Source: Owenia fusiformis (taxonomy: Eukaryota; Annelida; Polychaeta; Sabellida; Oweniidae). Taken from it: a DNA stretch of 64,000 nucleotides. The notes under the pieces were generated by a model. That model did no database searches, had not been told where the DNA came from, and worked only from the letters and a program-made list of their open reading frames with translations. How positions within the stretch are numbered: the first letter of the stretch is position 1; every line of letters starts with the position of its first letter. The stretch is taken from contig CAIIXF020000010.1 of the NCBI GenBank assembly GCA_903813345.2, positions 31,393,425 through 31,457,424 of the forward strand, written 5' to 3'. The position numbers and the translations under genes are program-made. Below, piece after piece: positions 46,834 to 57,192 of the stretch.

Positions 46834-47125
46834 GATGATGTACTTACAAATGAATTCATAAAAGGCCATCCCTACATCCTTAAAGATAAAGGCGGCATAG
46901 GCATAGCATACAACGATTTATACATTGGCAACCTTGAGTGTCTTTGGGTGGGAGTGAAATGCCTTTTTGCTTTGTACTACTGTCTGGACTTGGCATACCC
47001 CTTACATTTTTGGGTGAGCTATTTAATAGCTCAGCACCTGTTGATAGGTGCAGAGGTCAAAGGGACTGACAACAAGAAGGCCTTGAGGAAAGCCAGGGGA
47101 ATCCTCACTTATCTTGAGGGGTAAT
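46834..47125 (+). pseudogene. Unrecognised exon-like frame ending at a hairpin
   Basis: A strong acceptor, TTTCTGTTTTTCAG, ends at 46833. The frame reads TNEFIKGHPYILKD, then LECLWVGVKCLFALYYCLDL and AYPLHFWVSYLIAQHLL, and stops at 47122-47124. This HPYIL...ALxxLFxxYY...YPxxxxxxxxxIQ layout recurs in unannotated invertebrate proteins I have seen, function unknown. The final 25 codons lie in the left arm of a hairpin. Confidence 0.35.
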
Positions 47126-47172
47126 CCTCAAGGCTCTTCCCCTTGTCTGGTCTTTTGACCTCTGCACCTATC
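47043..47172. repeat. 130-bp hairpin
   Basis: GATAGGTGCAGAGGTCAAA at 47043-47061 pairs with the reverse complement at 47154-47172. Further pairing (CCTTGAGGA with TCCTCAAGG) gives an imperfect stem of about 50 bp. Confidence 0.9.
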
Positions 47173-47235
47173 ATTTAGAAAGTGCATTTAATACACTTAT
47201 GTTAGGAACAATATTGCTGTAGCATAAACAGATAC

Positions 47236-47590
47236 AAGCTTATCTGAACATCTTGCTACTACACTGGGAGCCAGAACTGTAGTTAAATTAATTTTAGAAG
47301 TGTATGTCTGTTAATATGATTTAGCCATTATATTTAATAACATGTGCTTTTCTAATCTAAGCTTATCTGAACAGCTTGCTACTACACTGGCAGCCAGAAC
47401 TGTACATGTAGTTAAATGAATTTTAGAAGTGTACGTCTGTTAATATGATTTTTAGCCATTATATTTAGTAACATGTTTTTCTAACCTAAGCTTATCTGAA
47501 CAGCTTGCCAGAACTGTACATGTAGTTAAATTAATTTTAGAAGTGTACGTCTGTTAATATGATTTTTAGCCATTATGAAACCAGCCATAG
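47236..47590. repeat. Tandem units of 123-129 bp, three copies, carrying transposon terminus motif
   Basis: AAGCTTATCTGAAC starts at 47236, 47359 and 47488. The first unit contains CACTGGGAGCCAGAACTGT (47262-47280), identical to the reverse complement of the right end of the transposon at 33673-33691. Confidence 0.9.
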
Positions 47591-47753
47591 GACCAAGATG
47601 GCGCACACCCCTGAACCCCTTAACTGAACACTGCATGAATATAATAAATATAATGCCTGCAAATCATTTAATACCATATATAATTGATTTTATATTTACA
47701 GGGAAAATGAATTTGATTTTTTGTAATCGATTTACTTAATTTTATTTCAGGAC

Positions 47754-48952
47754 TGATTATTGGCGACTGCATGTCAAGACACCAATTTGATGAAATCAGG
47801 CGCTATTTACACTTAGAAGACAACAATGATCCTAGTGTTAATAACAAACAGGATAAAATCTGGAAGGTACAGAGATACCTGGATACATTGAACTACAACT
47901 TTAAATACGCATATACTCCGAATGGTGACTTCAGTTTAGATGAATCTATGGTGAAATACAAAGGCCGCCTTGCCTTCAGGCAGTATATGCCTGCCTAGCC
48001 CACTAAATGGAGAATAAAGTATTGGTCATTAGAAGATGCATCAACTGGCTACTGCTGGAACTTCCAGGTCTACACTGGTAAAGATAATAGAGACAGTGAG
48101 GAAGGCTTAACATCTCGAGTTGTCAGAGACTTAACTGCACCGTAGGCATGATCAAAAGCCTGTGTATACATGGACAACTTCACTTTCTTCTCATGATCTG
48201 TTCAATTATTTGGCAGTTCATGGTATAAACGCTTGTGGCACAGTAAGATCAAACAGGAAAAAACTGCCAGCAGCCTTACTGACAAAGAATACCAAACTTG
48301 CTAAACATGCGTATTGCCTGGCTGAATGGGATGACGTCACATTCTGCAATTGGATCGACACCAAACCTGTCTTATTTATATCTAATTTCCATGGTGCATC
48401 TGACATGGGCAGTGTAAATAGAAAGCCCACTGGCACTGAGGGAAATACCAATGGCCAACGTCCCCAGTAGGTAACAGTTGTGCCAAGATAGTTTCTGATT
48501 ACCAAGCTAACTACAAAGGGGAGGACCTGTATGATCAGTTGGTGGGGTATTATATGCTACCCGATAGGTCCAAGAAATGGTGGAGACAGATGTTTTTTTT
48601 ATGGAATTTCCACATCTGTTCACAACAGCTATATATGTGCTAAGGACAACTTAGCCAACTTTCAAGATGATCCAAACTGTCTGAAATGGGACTCATTGAA
48701 GGACTTTCAGGAAGATCTAATAGATCTATCGATCGGCGATCTGGCCGAGCACCTGCTCTGGTACTTGCTGCTGCACACCCTATTGCTTACCATTCATTAG
48801 AGCTTCTCTATTCAAAACCTGCCAGGAATGCGTAGCTAGTTCCAGACCAGGTGAAAGGTGCAGTGTCACCAAACACAGATGTCAACAGTGTCTCGTCCCT
48901 ATTCACAAGAAGTGCTTGAGTAAGCACATTAAGCATTCTCTGTGCCAGTAAT
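47754..48952 (+). pseudogene. piggyBac-like transposase relic 3
   Basis: Long stretches read in order: CMSRHQFDEIRRYLHLEDNN, then DKIWKVQRYLDTLNYNFKY and GDFSLDESMVKYKGRLAFRQ (first catalytic aspartate in DESM-x-x-KGR). TGYCWNFQVYTGKDN and VYMDNFTFFS (second aspartate, D-N) follow. Later come NYKGEDLYDQLVGYYMLPD and KKWWRQMFFLWNFHI, then the cysteine-rich C-terminus KTCQECVASSRPGERCS, then RCQQCLVPIHKKCLSKH. This is the most complete piggyBac protein here, although it contains stops and shifts after 47998. The acidic N-terminus and TTAA ends were not found. Confidence 0.85.
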
Positions 48953-49499
48953 TAATGCATATAATTGTGACCAAGGTCATAAATAAGCTTCGAATATGAA
49001 TAAAATCTGATAACATAAGATTTTAAGCACAAGAATCAATGATTTTCTTATTTTTCACTTTTTGTGAAAAATATTGTCGAAATGGAAATATGTCCAATAA
49101 ATTGCTAAAAACCGTATCTCAAGAAACAAGAGAATTAGGGAGCTCAAATAAATTGCATTTTATAGCTTATTTCGAGAGGAAGATATTTATCACAGGAACT
49201 TATACATTTTAATGAACTTTTCAGCTAACATTTTTCAATTGAATAAAGGATAATGCAATATTTTTACAATGACCGCTGATGAAATTTTTCTTTAGTGATA
49301 TACAGAACCTACCCTATTAATCTAAACCTGTTTTTATTGCATATATTTGAAGATACTTTAATTGCCTTCAATTTGATATATACGTTTATTTAAAAATATT
49401 GAATATTAAAGAAATAAAGAAATTATGAACGATTTTGTGATGAAAGGTAATTTTTTAATTTTTAGTGAAATTCTTTATTCCTCGGAATAGGGTCCAGGG

Positions 49500-51055
49500 G
49501 AAAATGGGTTAAATTGGATAGCCGTGAATAAATTGAACATCACATATATGAAGCATATTCTCGACGATTTCATTTCACTAGGAGATACAGCTGAAAAGTG
49601 CAGAGAGAGCCTGATAACATTTGAGAAATTTTGTAGTCATGTGGGCATACCTCTAGCCCCGGAAAAAAACAGTTGGTCCGGCCCAGACTATTACGTTCGC
49701 TGGTATTGAAATTGATTCAGTGGCTAAGGAATTGCGTCTACCAGAAGAAAAACTTGTGAGAGCAAAAGAAAAAAATTACATTGCATCAAAGAGCCAAAAA
49801 ATTAACAAAACAGCAACTACTAAGCATTATAGGGGTTCTCCAGTATTGCACTATAGTAATCCCATATGGCAATTCTTTCATTAGGCGAATGATAAATCTG
49901 TCCATGAAAGTGTATCAAATGGTTCATCATGTTAGGACCACAGTAGAGACTAGATGGGACATGAACATTTGGGAGCTATTCCTTTTAAATAACTTTAATG
50001 GAAAAGGTTTTTTCATAGATTTAGAATGGAAAAAAGGCATGGTATTACTATAGAAACAGATGCTAGACAGCTGTGGGGTTTTGGAATGGTATGTGATAAA
50101 ATGTATACATTTGGTAAATGGGATAATGAGAGGTTCAAAAAGGACATTGCAATAAAAGAGTTATATGCTATAGTAGCAGCAATGGACTTGTGAAAAGACA
50201 TTATCAAAAACAAAGCCATCGCTATAAGAAGTGATAGTAAAACTTCATGTGACATTATAAACAAAGGTGTTAGCAAGGAAATATAACAAAACCTCACACG
50301 ATTATTAGTATTACTGTTTTTACGTGGGAATATAGTTGTAAAAGCAATCCATATACATAGAAGGCCTGAAGAATATAGGTCCAGATGCATTAAGGGGATA
50401 TTGTAAAATTTCAGGGACTTATGCCATATGCACAATGGGTCCCGCACATCATAATACCAGCATCCTTGGTGAACAGTTCCATTTTCTGCTGAGAAAAGCT
50501 CTTGAAATCCAAGTTATCATATGATAAGAACTGGAATAAGGTGCAAGTTTTCTGTCGTCAGCTTAACATATGTTGCTTACCGCTCTCACAATTGACCCTT
50601 CATCGATATATACTTCACATTCATACATGCTGGGTTATTCACCAGCTTCAAGTAGGATAAACAAATTACATGAATATAAAGATCCTACAAGCTCCTTTAA
50701 AGGAAAGCAGGCAATTAAAGGGATACAAAAGATCAAAAAGCCTTCTGTGAGGAGGGAAGATATTACAGCTTAACAATTGAAAGAAATGGCAAATATTTTA
50801 TCTACATTCGACATGGCGCAATATGATATCGTGTTATTCAGATCTACATTTATTCTAGCCTTATTCACACTGTTACGCATTGGGAAAATGACACAGTCGC
50901 AACATAATTTACGATTCAAAAATATTGAGAGATAAAGCAAAACACGATTGATTATAAGGTTCGAGACTTATAAACATAGCCGAGAACCAGTCCTAGTCGA
51001 AATCGGAGCGAAAAGCAACAAGCTACAAGCATAGACTGGTTTTGAACCTGATATC
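49500..51055 (+). pseudogene. DIRS-like RT-RNase H-tyrosine recombinase relic B
   Basis: NWIAVNKLNITYMKHILDDF (RT LDD box), GIPLAPEKNSW, then FAGIEIDSVAKELRLPEEKL and AKKLTKQQLLSIIGVLQYC (connection). The RNase H part is TIETDARQLWGFGMVCDKMY, IAIKELYAIVAAMDL and IAIRSDSKTSCDIINKG. From 50470 a tyrosine recombinase follows: DMAQYDIVLFRSTFILALFT, then LLRIGKMTQSQHNLRF with the first catalytic arginine, then RFETYKHSREPVLVEIGAKS. The recombinase stops short of its second half. Upstream RT motif A is absent; the copy begins abruptly at 49514. Confidence 0.85.
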
Positions 51056-51059
51056 AGTG

Positions 51060-51577
51060 TAAACAGTCATACAAGTACTGATAGTAACAAGTCAAGTATA
51101 TTAGAACAGTCACCAGAAAATAGAAGAAATGTCGAAGAGATCATTATCAATCACAATAAAATAGTAAACTCAAAAGTCATTCATGCTGAAGGGTGCAAAA
51201 TCCCTATAAACGAACGTATAAATTGCGATCTATTCGAGACGATGCTTGAAAATTATGATGACAAAGATGTAATAATTAAATACACTAGGTACGTATGGTG
51301 TTCTCACAGTGTAAATAAAAAGATTCTTTTTACTGAGAATAATCAAAAAGGGGCTAATGTATTCCCTAACGAGGTTGACGCATTCATAGATAAAGAGGCG
51401 AAATTGGGTGGTAACATGGGACACTTTAAAATGAAACCGTTTAACTGTGAATGCGCAATCTCACCATTGAACACAGTTGAGAAGGATATGGGGAAACATA
51501 GAACAATATTAGATCTCAGTTGGCCTATAAGAGACTCTATAAATTTTCATACTCCGCTACTCCGCTGTAGTCGCTAG
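51060..51577 (+). pseudogene. DIRS-like pre-RT and RT N-terminal segment placed after the recombinase
   Basis: CKIPINERINCDLFETMLEN, then KGANVFPNEVDAFIDKEAKL, then GNMGHFKMKPFN and AISPLNTVEKDMGKHRTILD followed by LSWPIRDSINF. This is the DIRS segment that normally lies before RT motif A (compare LVPKKVPGK at 39001). Here it is downstream of the recombinase half of copy B, so gene order is circularly permuted or two fragments are joined. Confidence 0.8.
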
Positions 51578-52600
51578 TGGTCGGACTCGCCTGAAAATCT
51601 CCACTCGAGTGGGCCATGAAAAACCACGATTATATTCGCGATTTGACTTAGTTGAATTACTTCTGGTTTCAGTTTCCCAAGTAGCGGCAGAATTCATCAA
51701 TTTGATCAAGTCTTTCAAGTGCCTCTATACTTTTTATTGTCTAAATCGTATTACACATCCCTATAGATCGTTAAAGTTTACCCCTAGTCCCCTATAGATA
51801 GTTAAACTTACCGGATAAATAGTGAAAACAAACTTCGTCAATCCAGAAAATTCCAGGATGCACCGTGGTAGACAAATACAATTGTATAATGAATCATACT
51901 GTATTTCCAACTTTTTTTTCTTTGCAGCACTACATTATATGCAGTTAGCGGTAGATCGGCAAGCCCTGGTTCATGTACAATGATGAATATTTTATAATTA
52001 GAAAGAATAAGATGTAGTTTTCTTTGGGTAGTCTATTAATATTTTAGGCATTTTAAAATTCCCGGCTGTTGGATATTCCCAGAATGCATCAAACCAGAAA
52101 TCAAACTTTTGCATAAAAATAACGAACGCAGAATAAAATCCAAGTATGTTTGTCTTCCGCACATGGCATTAAATAGAAAATAAGTTGTATTCTATACAGA
52201 TTAAGCAGAACATTACAACTATAAGCATGGAAATTGCGAATAGGAGAGACGAATTGCGAGTCAAGGTAAGGTGAAAACGAGTGAAAAATATTTTTGGGTA
52301 AAAATTTCAAATTGTGAGTTCAAGTTTTCAACTCGATCAATTGATTTCTAGGACAAATGCGAGTAAAACTCGAGTACACGAGTCATAAATGATATGTTTA
52401 TATTCATTTTATGTCTTAATATTAATATGTTTAGACTCACTTCCTGCGAAAGCTATGTGGATTTTAATATAATAGCTTTCCCACGTCGCACTGGACAGCT
52501 GAATAATAGTGACCTTTAAAACATGAATAATGAGATCAGCAGCTTACTTTTGGTCTCTAACTGTGTCTTACATCAGTATCATCCATCTGTGCAAGTATTG
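51578..52600. other. No gene recognised
   Basis: AT-rich; only short frames, no repeats found. Confidence 0.5.
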
Positions 52601-53583
52601 GAGCGCTGAAATACATGTACTTCTTTTTCGATCAAGACTTGTAAATTGTTCATAGAGTGAATGTTTTTTCTACCCATTTCCAATATGGCGGTTTGCTAGG
52701 AGTGAGATACGCAGCGAACGAAATGAATTTTGAGAATGAGTTAGGTTCGGACAACCTCCGGAGATTTACGAAAATGTCCGAGGAGAAAACGCCATATTCA
52801 CTCATACAAGTTTGCATTTTTTTTGCAGAATTTTTGTTTTGGCACGAAATTTCGCGGAAAACAGCATTTTTCAAGTCAACCATCTCATCTCATATTTGTC
52901 ACTCACCTAAACACCCAAAGACTCTGCTCGTTTGTTGTCAGATACTTGTGTTTTGTCAGATTTTGAAGAGGAAATCTGAAATCTCTCGAACTTTCGCCTT
53001 TGCACTTAAAGGTAAGACTGCATCTAACATAATCACGAAATTTGAAACCAATGACTGTCCCTCGTTATTGTTTTGCAATAATATGTCTAATATTGTATTC
53101 TATTGTATTCTAACGCAATAAATCATGCTTCTTCTTGCGTTTTACTTTGTCATATATAAATAGACGACATCTGAATTCCCTGCATATTGATCTGGAATTT
53201 TGTGATAGTTCACAAGTGAGCATTTGGTAAGTTTTGTCGCTAATTAATTAACATTGCATCTGGTGTTATTACTGTAGTTGTCCATTATTGCTGAATAAAG
53301 CAGCATGAGTGGATTTCAAGAATTGTTTATTTTGTGGAGAAAATTATTGATTTTAGCAAGAATTTCACTTTTTGCACATACTTGTACCACAACATTTCAC
53401 TTTTCCCTGTGCAGAATTTTAGATTTCATGCAGAATTTGGCTTTTTCATGCAGAATTTCTGCGCAGAATTTGCATTTTTCTCATGCAGAAAACTAGGATG
53501 TGTGCATATTGGAATTTGGCAGAAAAACATTCACTCAACTAACAATTACAAGTCTTGATCGAAAAGGAAGTACTTCAGCACTC
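52601..53583. mobile_element. Inverted-repeat element of about 980 bp
   Basis: The left end GAGCGCTGAAATACATGTAC pairs with the right end (reverse complement GAGTGCTGAAGTACTTC...). Inverted identity continues through TTTTCGATCAAGACTTGTAA and AGTGAATGTTTTT, about 65 bp in all. No clear target duplication: TATTG and TAGTG flank with one mismatch. It contains the exon-like frame at 52724 and several scattered TGCAGAATTT words between 53410 and 53490. Confidence 0.75.
52724..53011 (+). CDS. Exon-like frame inside the inverted-repeat element
   Basis: ATG at 52724 in CGAAATGA context opens MNFENELGSDNLRRFTKMSE then EKTPYSLIQ, plausibly a real protein N-terminus. The frame continues to a strong donor, GTAAGAC, after CACTTAAAG at about 53011. 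An alternative is that only the first 30 codons are coding and TTTGCATTTTTTTTGCAG is a second acceptor. The protein is unrecognised. It may be a host exon captured by a transposon or the start of a transposase. Confidence 0.3.
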
Positions 53584-54013
53584 TAGTGTTGTCGCGATGT
53601 GCCATAATTGTACATCGATGCATTGGCAATTTTCAGTAGTAAACATTGATGCAAAACGCGATGTTGATAGCTCGCGTCTTTGCTCTTTGGCGCAATTTTA
53701 ACAGGGAAGACGCAGATTCCTTACCTCAGTGCGTCCAATCTGTAAAATCATGACGCAGTCTACGATCTAGATCAATACTTACTTGAAATGTCCCGACATT
53801 GAACTAAATAAACCCCTCTAAGTTCTAAATTCAGTTTGTTTATTTATCTTTTTTGACCTTTCACCTTTCGGCGATTGATTGCAATTGCTAGACCCCTCTG
53901 GGAGTCAATTACGGGCCTAATTTAGAGACTGGAAATCTGATAAGTCGAAAGAATGTAGCGTAATCGGGCAGAACTCCCCACTGATCAATCAGTAATAACA
54001 TTTCATTCCTGAG

Positions 54014-54450
54014 TCTGGGTTTTAAAAATGCCGCTGAGAAAGAAATTAAAAAACATTGCCAGCGATGGCAATCTAACCTTAGCAGCATTTCTTCAAAGAA
54101 AAACAAGTCATTTTGCATTTTATTATTTATTACTCTACTATTTCTACTGAATGTGCTTGTTTCAGAAGCAGGAGCAAGACAAAGTTAAACTAATAAATCA
54201 GTACCACAGTGATAAATACCCCAATATGATCAAACTTGCAATGCTGGGTCTGACATTAGCCATTCAGACTGCTGGTGTTGAATGGGGATTTAGTTCCCAA
54301 AACCTTATATTGACTTCACACAGAAACAGACTTACTCCTAGCACTCAAGATATGTTGCTGAGAGTGAAGCTATGTCATAACATTGACTTTGATTCAGCCC
54401 TTTGTTGTTGGAAGGGGTATAAAGATCGCCGCCTTTATGAAAAGAAGTGA
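54014..54450 (+). CDS. hAT-derived protein, terminal exon(s)
   Basis: The upstream block FKNAAEKEIKKHCQRWQSNL ends near 54125. An acceptor, GCTTGTTTCAG, ends at 54165; the last exon reads KQEQDKVKLINQYHSDKYPN, then LAMLGLTLAIQTAGVEWGFS, SQNLILTSHRNRLTPSTQD and CCWKGYKDRRLY, with a stop at 54448-54450. E-x-GFS-x-x-N...RNRL...LL...W...RR is the hAT C-terminal dimerisation domain as found in domesticated ZNF862-type proteins. A polyadenylation signal AATAAA follows at 54586. The terminal exon is intact, so it could belong to a functional gene; whether it is a transposon or a domesticated gene is open. Confidence 0.65.
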
Positions 54451-54585
54451 AATTATTCCAGTGAACTACTACAATAAAATTCTTAAATCATTTTGAAGTA
54501 ACTTCTCAAAGTGTCAAGGGTCTAGAGAATTTAAACACATTGATTCTTTAAGAATGTGTAGGATGGTCATTGGTATATAAGGATC

Positions 54586-54591
54586 AATAAA
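54586..54591 (+). terminator. Polyadenylation signal AATAAA
   Basis: Lies 136 bp after the stop of the hAT-derived exon, in the expected orientation. Confidence 0.5.
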
Positions 54592-55194
54592 GTTATGGCA
54601 TTGCACATTGAAAACCTATTGTATTTTTTATTAATGGATTTTATTGAAATACATGAATATAAATTTTTATTAAATCAAGACGGAAAAAATGTTCCCCAAA
54701 AAATTGAAATGACCCACATTTTTAGTTGGAGTGGGACATTTTTTTGATCTGTGTCCCATACTTTAAAATTTCTATCAACATCACTGGATGATAACGATGT
54801 ATGACATAGTTAGAGAACAAAAATAAGCCGTTGATCAACTTAATTCGTGTCTCAAAGGTCAAAATTATTCAGCTGTCAATTTCTCCGTTGAGAGCCATAA
54901 GTTTCAAATTCTAACATGGCTCTCGAAGCACAGATCCGGATCCAGATCCAGCCCCTATTGGTAGTAGGCTCAAATGATAAGTGGGAAGATAAGCCACAAG
55001 CCAAAAATGCTACATCAAAAAAATGACCACCCAAAAATATGACCCTCATACTGACCTTTATTTTTTCCATCTGTCAGACATTGATTGATCAATTTTTACC
55101 CTGTAATCTCTTCTTTATGTATTAGTTTGAATTGTTGCATGATATCCATTATTGACGCTGTAATTTGACTTTTCCCGGGACATTTATTTCAAAT

Positions 55195-55366
55195 TTTCAG
55201 AGCGTAAAGATAATGGAGTGCTTCGGTAATTTCCGACAGTGTCCAATGTTGTTCATCTCTCAAATTACGTCACATCGCAACAAACAGCCAATGAAAGTAA
55301 AGGATCACCTAGCCTAACAAACCGTTGTTATTGTTTCTACAGGAGTTTAAAGAAACGTCATGGGAA
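55195..55366 (+). promoter_or_regulatory. Possible promoter/5' exon split by an insertion
   Basis: The segment has a CRE-like TTACGTCA, a CCAAT box (AGCCAATGAA) and more CpG than its surroundings. If the 809-bp element at 55371 is removed with one copy of its target duplication, the site reads CATGGGAAGTGAGTAAGT, which contains a good donor GTGAGT. The insertion may thus have landed on a 5' exon/intron boundary of the gene with the coding exon at 58296. Confidence 0.25.
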
Positions 55367-55370
55367 GTGA

Positions 55371-56179
55371 TAACCAAACCCGTCTGGCCCAGTTATCTAC
55401 TCCTGACGTCGTAGATCTTGGCCAGACGAGGTCCAATGCTAAAAAGGGGGGATTTACTCCGGAAAAAACATGTCGCTGAATCATCACTTATTATTCATTC
55501 CCTATTAGCCATCCAACCAAAACATCGGGCTCCATGTAAACCCAAGTATTTATTTGAAATAAAGAGTATATTACTTACACGTAAATGTGGTGTTTTGTTT
55601 GTTATATTGATGTTGAAATGGCACAACATTTCGTCAGCTCTCCGCACCGAATAAAATCACATGATGTGACGTAACATAAGTGTGACGCGATAATTTTTTA
55701 ACTTTCATGGGACGAAAATACATTTCCCGGGAATCAATACATTCCAAATATTACGATTTTTCAGCAGATTTGGTATCAAAATGTAGATTTCTTTATAAAA
55801 CAGACATATCTGTGTTGAATTTAGACTTTAAAGAAAAATTGTAGACATTAATACGATTTTTCGATTTGTTGAACTGACCGAATGTAGTACTGAACGAAAT
55901 ATGCAGTCGAGACTTCTCGATATCCTACGAGATCACGAACAGATTGCAGAAGAATTTTTCCTTTTGCTGCGTTTAATCGTTTCATTCTTATTTATTAGCC
56001 GTCATCCAGCGATGGATGTAAGTGTTTTTTATAATGTTTATTCATTTATCAGCATGTATTATACATTGAAAAACCAGTGTGTTTTTTCCGGAGTAAATCC
56101 CCCGTTTTTTGCATTGGATCTCGTCTGGCCCAGATCTACGACATCGGGAGTAGATAACTGGGCCAGACGGGTTTGGTTA
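55371..56179. mobile_element. Mutator-like inverted-repeat element 2, 809 bp, 9-bp TSD
   Basis: A perfect 9-bp direct repeat, GGGAAGTGA, at 55362-55370 and 56180-56188 flanks inverted termini starting TAACCAAACCCGTCTGGCCC. The inverted identity is about 110 bp, with a few mismatches. TSD length points to the Mutator superfamily. It carries an exon-like frame (55901-56017). Confidence 0.85.
55901..56017 (+). CDS. Exon-like start inside Mutator-like element 2
   Basis: ATG at 55901 (context CGAAATATGC) opens MQSRLLDILRDHEQIAEEFF, then a hydrophobic stretch LLLRLIVSFLFISRHPAMD, ending at a strong donor, GTAAGT (56018). No downstream acceptor inside the element was found. Unrecognised; possibly a captured host first exon or a relic of the transposon's own gene. 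Confidence 0.3.
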
Positions 56180-56188
56180 GGGAAGTGA

Positions 56189-57183
56189 GTAAGTTTAGAC
56201 ATAGGCTTTCAACTAGATTGAAAGCCCATTGCATGGTTTAGACTGGAGTAGTCAAGTGAACTCGACTTAATGTTGTTGTTTCATGTTTCTTTTTGACGAT
56301 TTGGATATTTGTTTTTTATTTTTGTTTTCAACATTTGCGTCGAGGATATTAAGCCCTGTATATTGCGGTAAATGCTTTTCTGCCCTCTATGCTCAACAAA
56401 AGTTACACAGATAAGATAATGGATCCAATGCTTCAACTAGAATGTATTAACTCTTACCTTAAACACAGGAAATACTTGATAATTGAAGAAATGTAATCAT
56501 TTTCGTATATGTTTGAACCAATTTCCAATATGGTTCTCAAGGTCACTCAAGGTCACTGAATACTGTCTAAATGTGAAACCATGCAACCAAAACGAAATCG
56601 TAATTATTTATTACCAACATATCTGTTTTCGGTTTCTTCACCCTCCTTGGTGTCTGAGAAGGCGATTCAATTGTCATAAGACGATGATAAACTTTCAAGT
56701 TGAAATCTCGATCTCAATATGGCTGCTGTTATTTATTGTAATTTCGTTTTTCGCTTCACCCAGAGTTTTACTTTTACACAATCATTACCCAGAATGCATC
56801 TACACATGGGGAAAAAAATTGTTTCCAGAAAAATTCTTATACTTCTTCAATTATCAAGCGTTTGACGTGTGTAAGGTAGGATTAAATACATTATCGATGA
56901 AGAGCATATTCTAATACATAATTTGTGTGATTTTGGTTGCCTAAACAGGCCAGGAAAGCATTTCCCTCAATTTACAACCGGGAAGTGTGTACGACCCTAG
57001 TATGCAAGAAAATAACAAAAAATAAATATCCAAATTATCAAAAAATAATGACAAGTAAAGCATACGATGGTCGGATTTATATGACTAGACTGGAGAGGAT
57101 GTAGAGTTAAATGTGTTTAAATATGTTTAATTATTAATCTATATAGTCTGGTTGATAAATAGATTTATCCAGGTAATCCCTTA
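56189..57183. other. No gene recognised
   Basis: The longest frame (56483-56914) has no recognisable domain. GGTCACTCAAGGTCACT occurs near 56540, a tandem of nuclear-receptor-like AAGGTCA half sites that may be chance. Confidence 0.4.
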
Positions 57184-57192
57184 TAATTTAAT

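Noticed and set aside
56483-56914. 143-codon membrane-like protein
   Set aside because: Hydrophobic AT-rich translation without a recognisable domain, start context or splice support.
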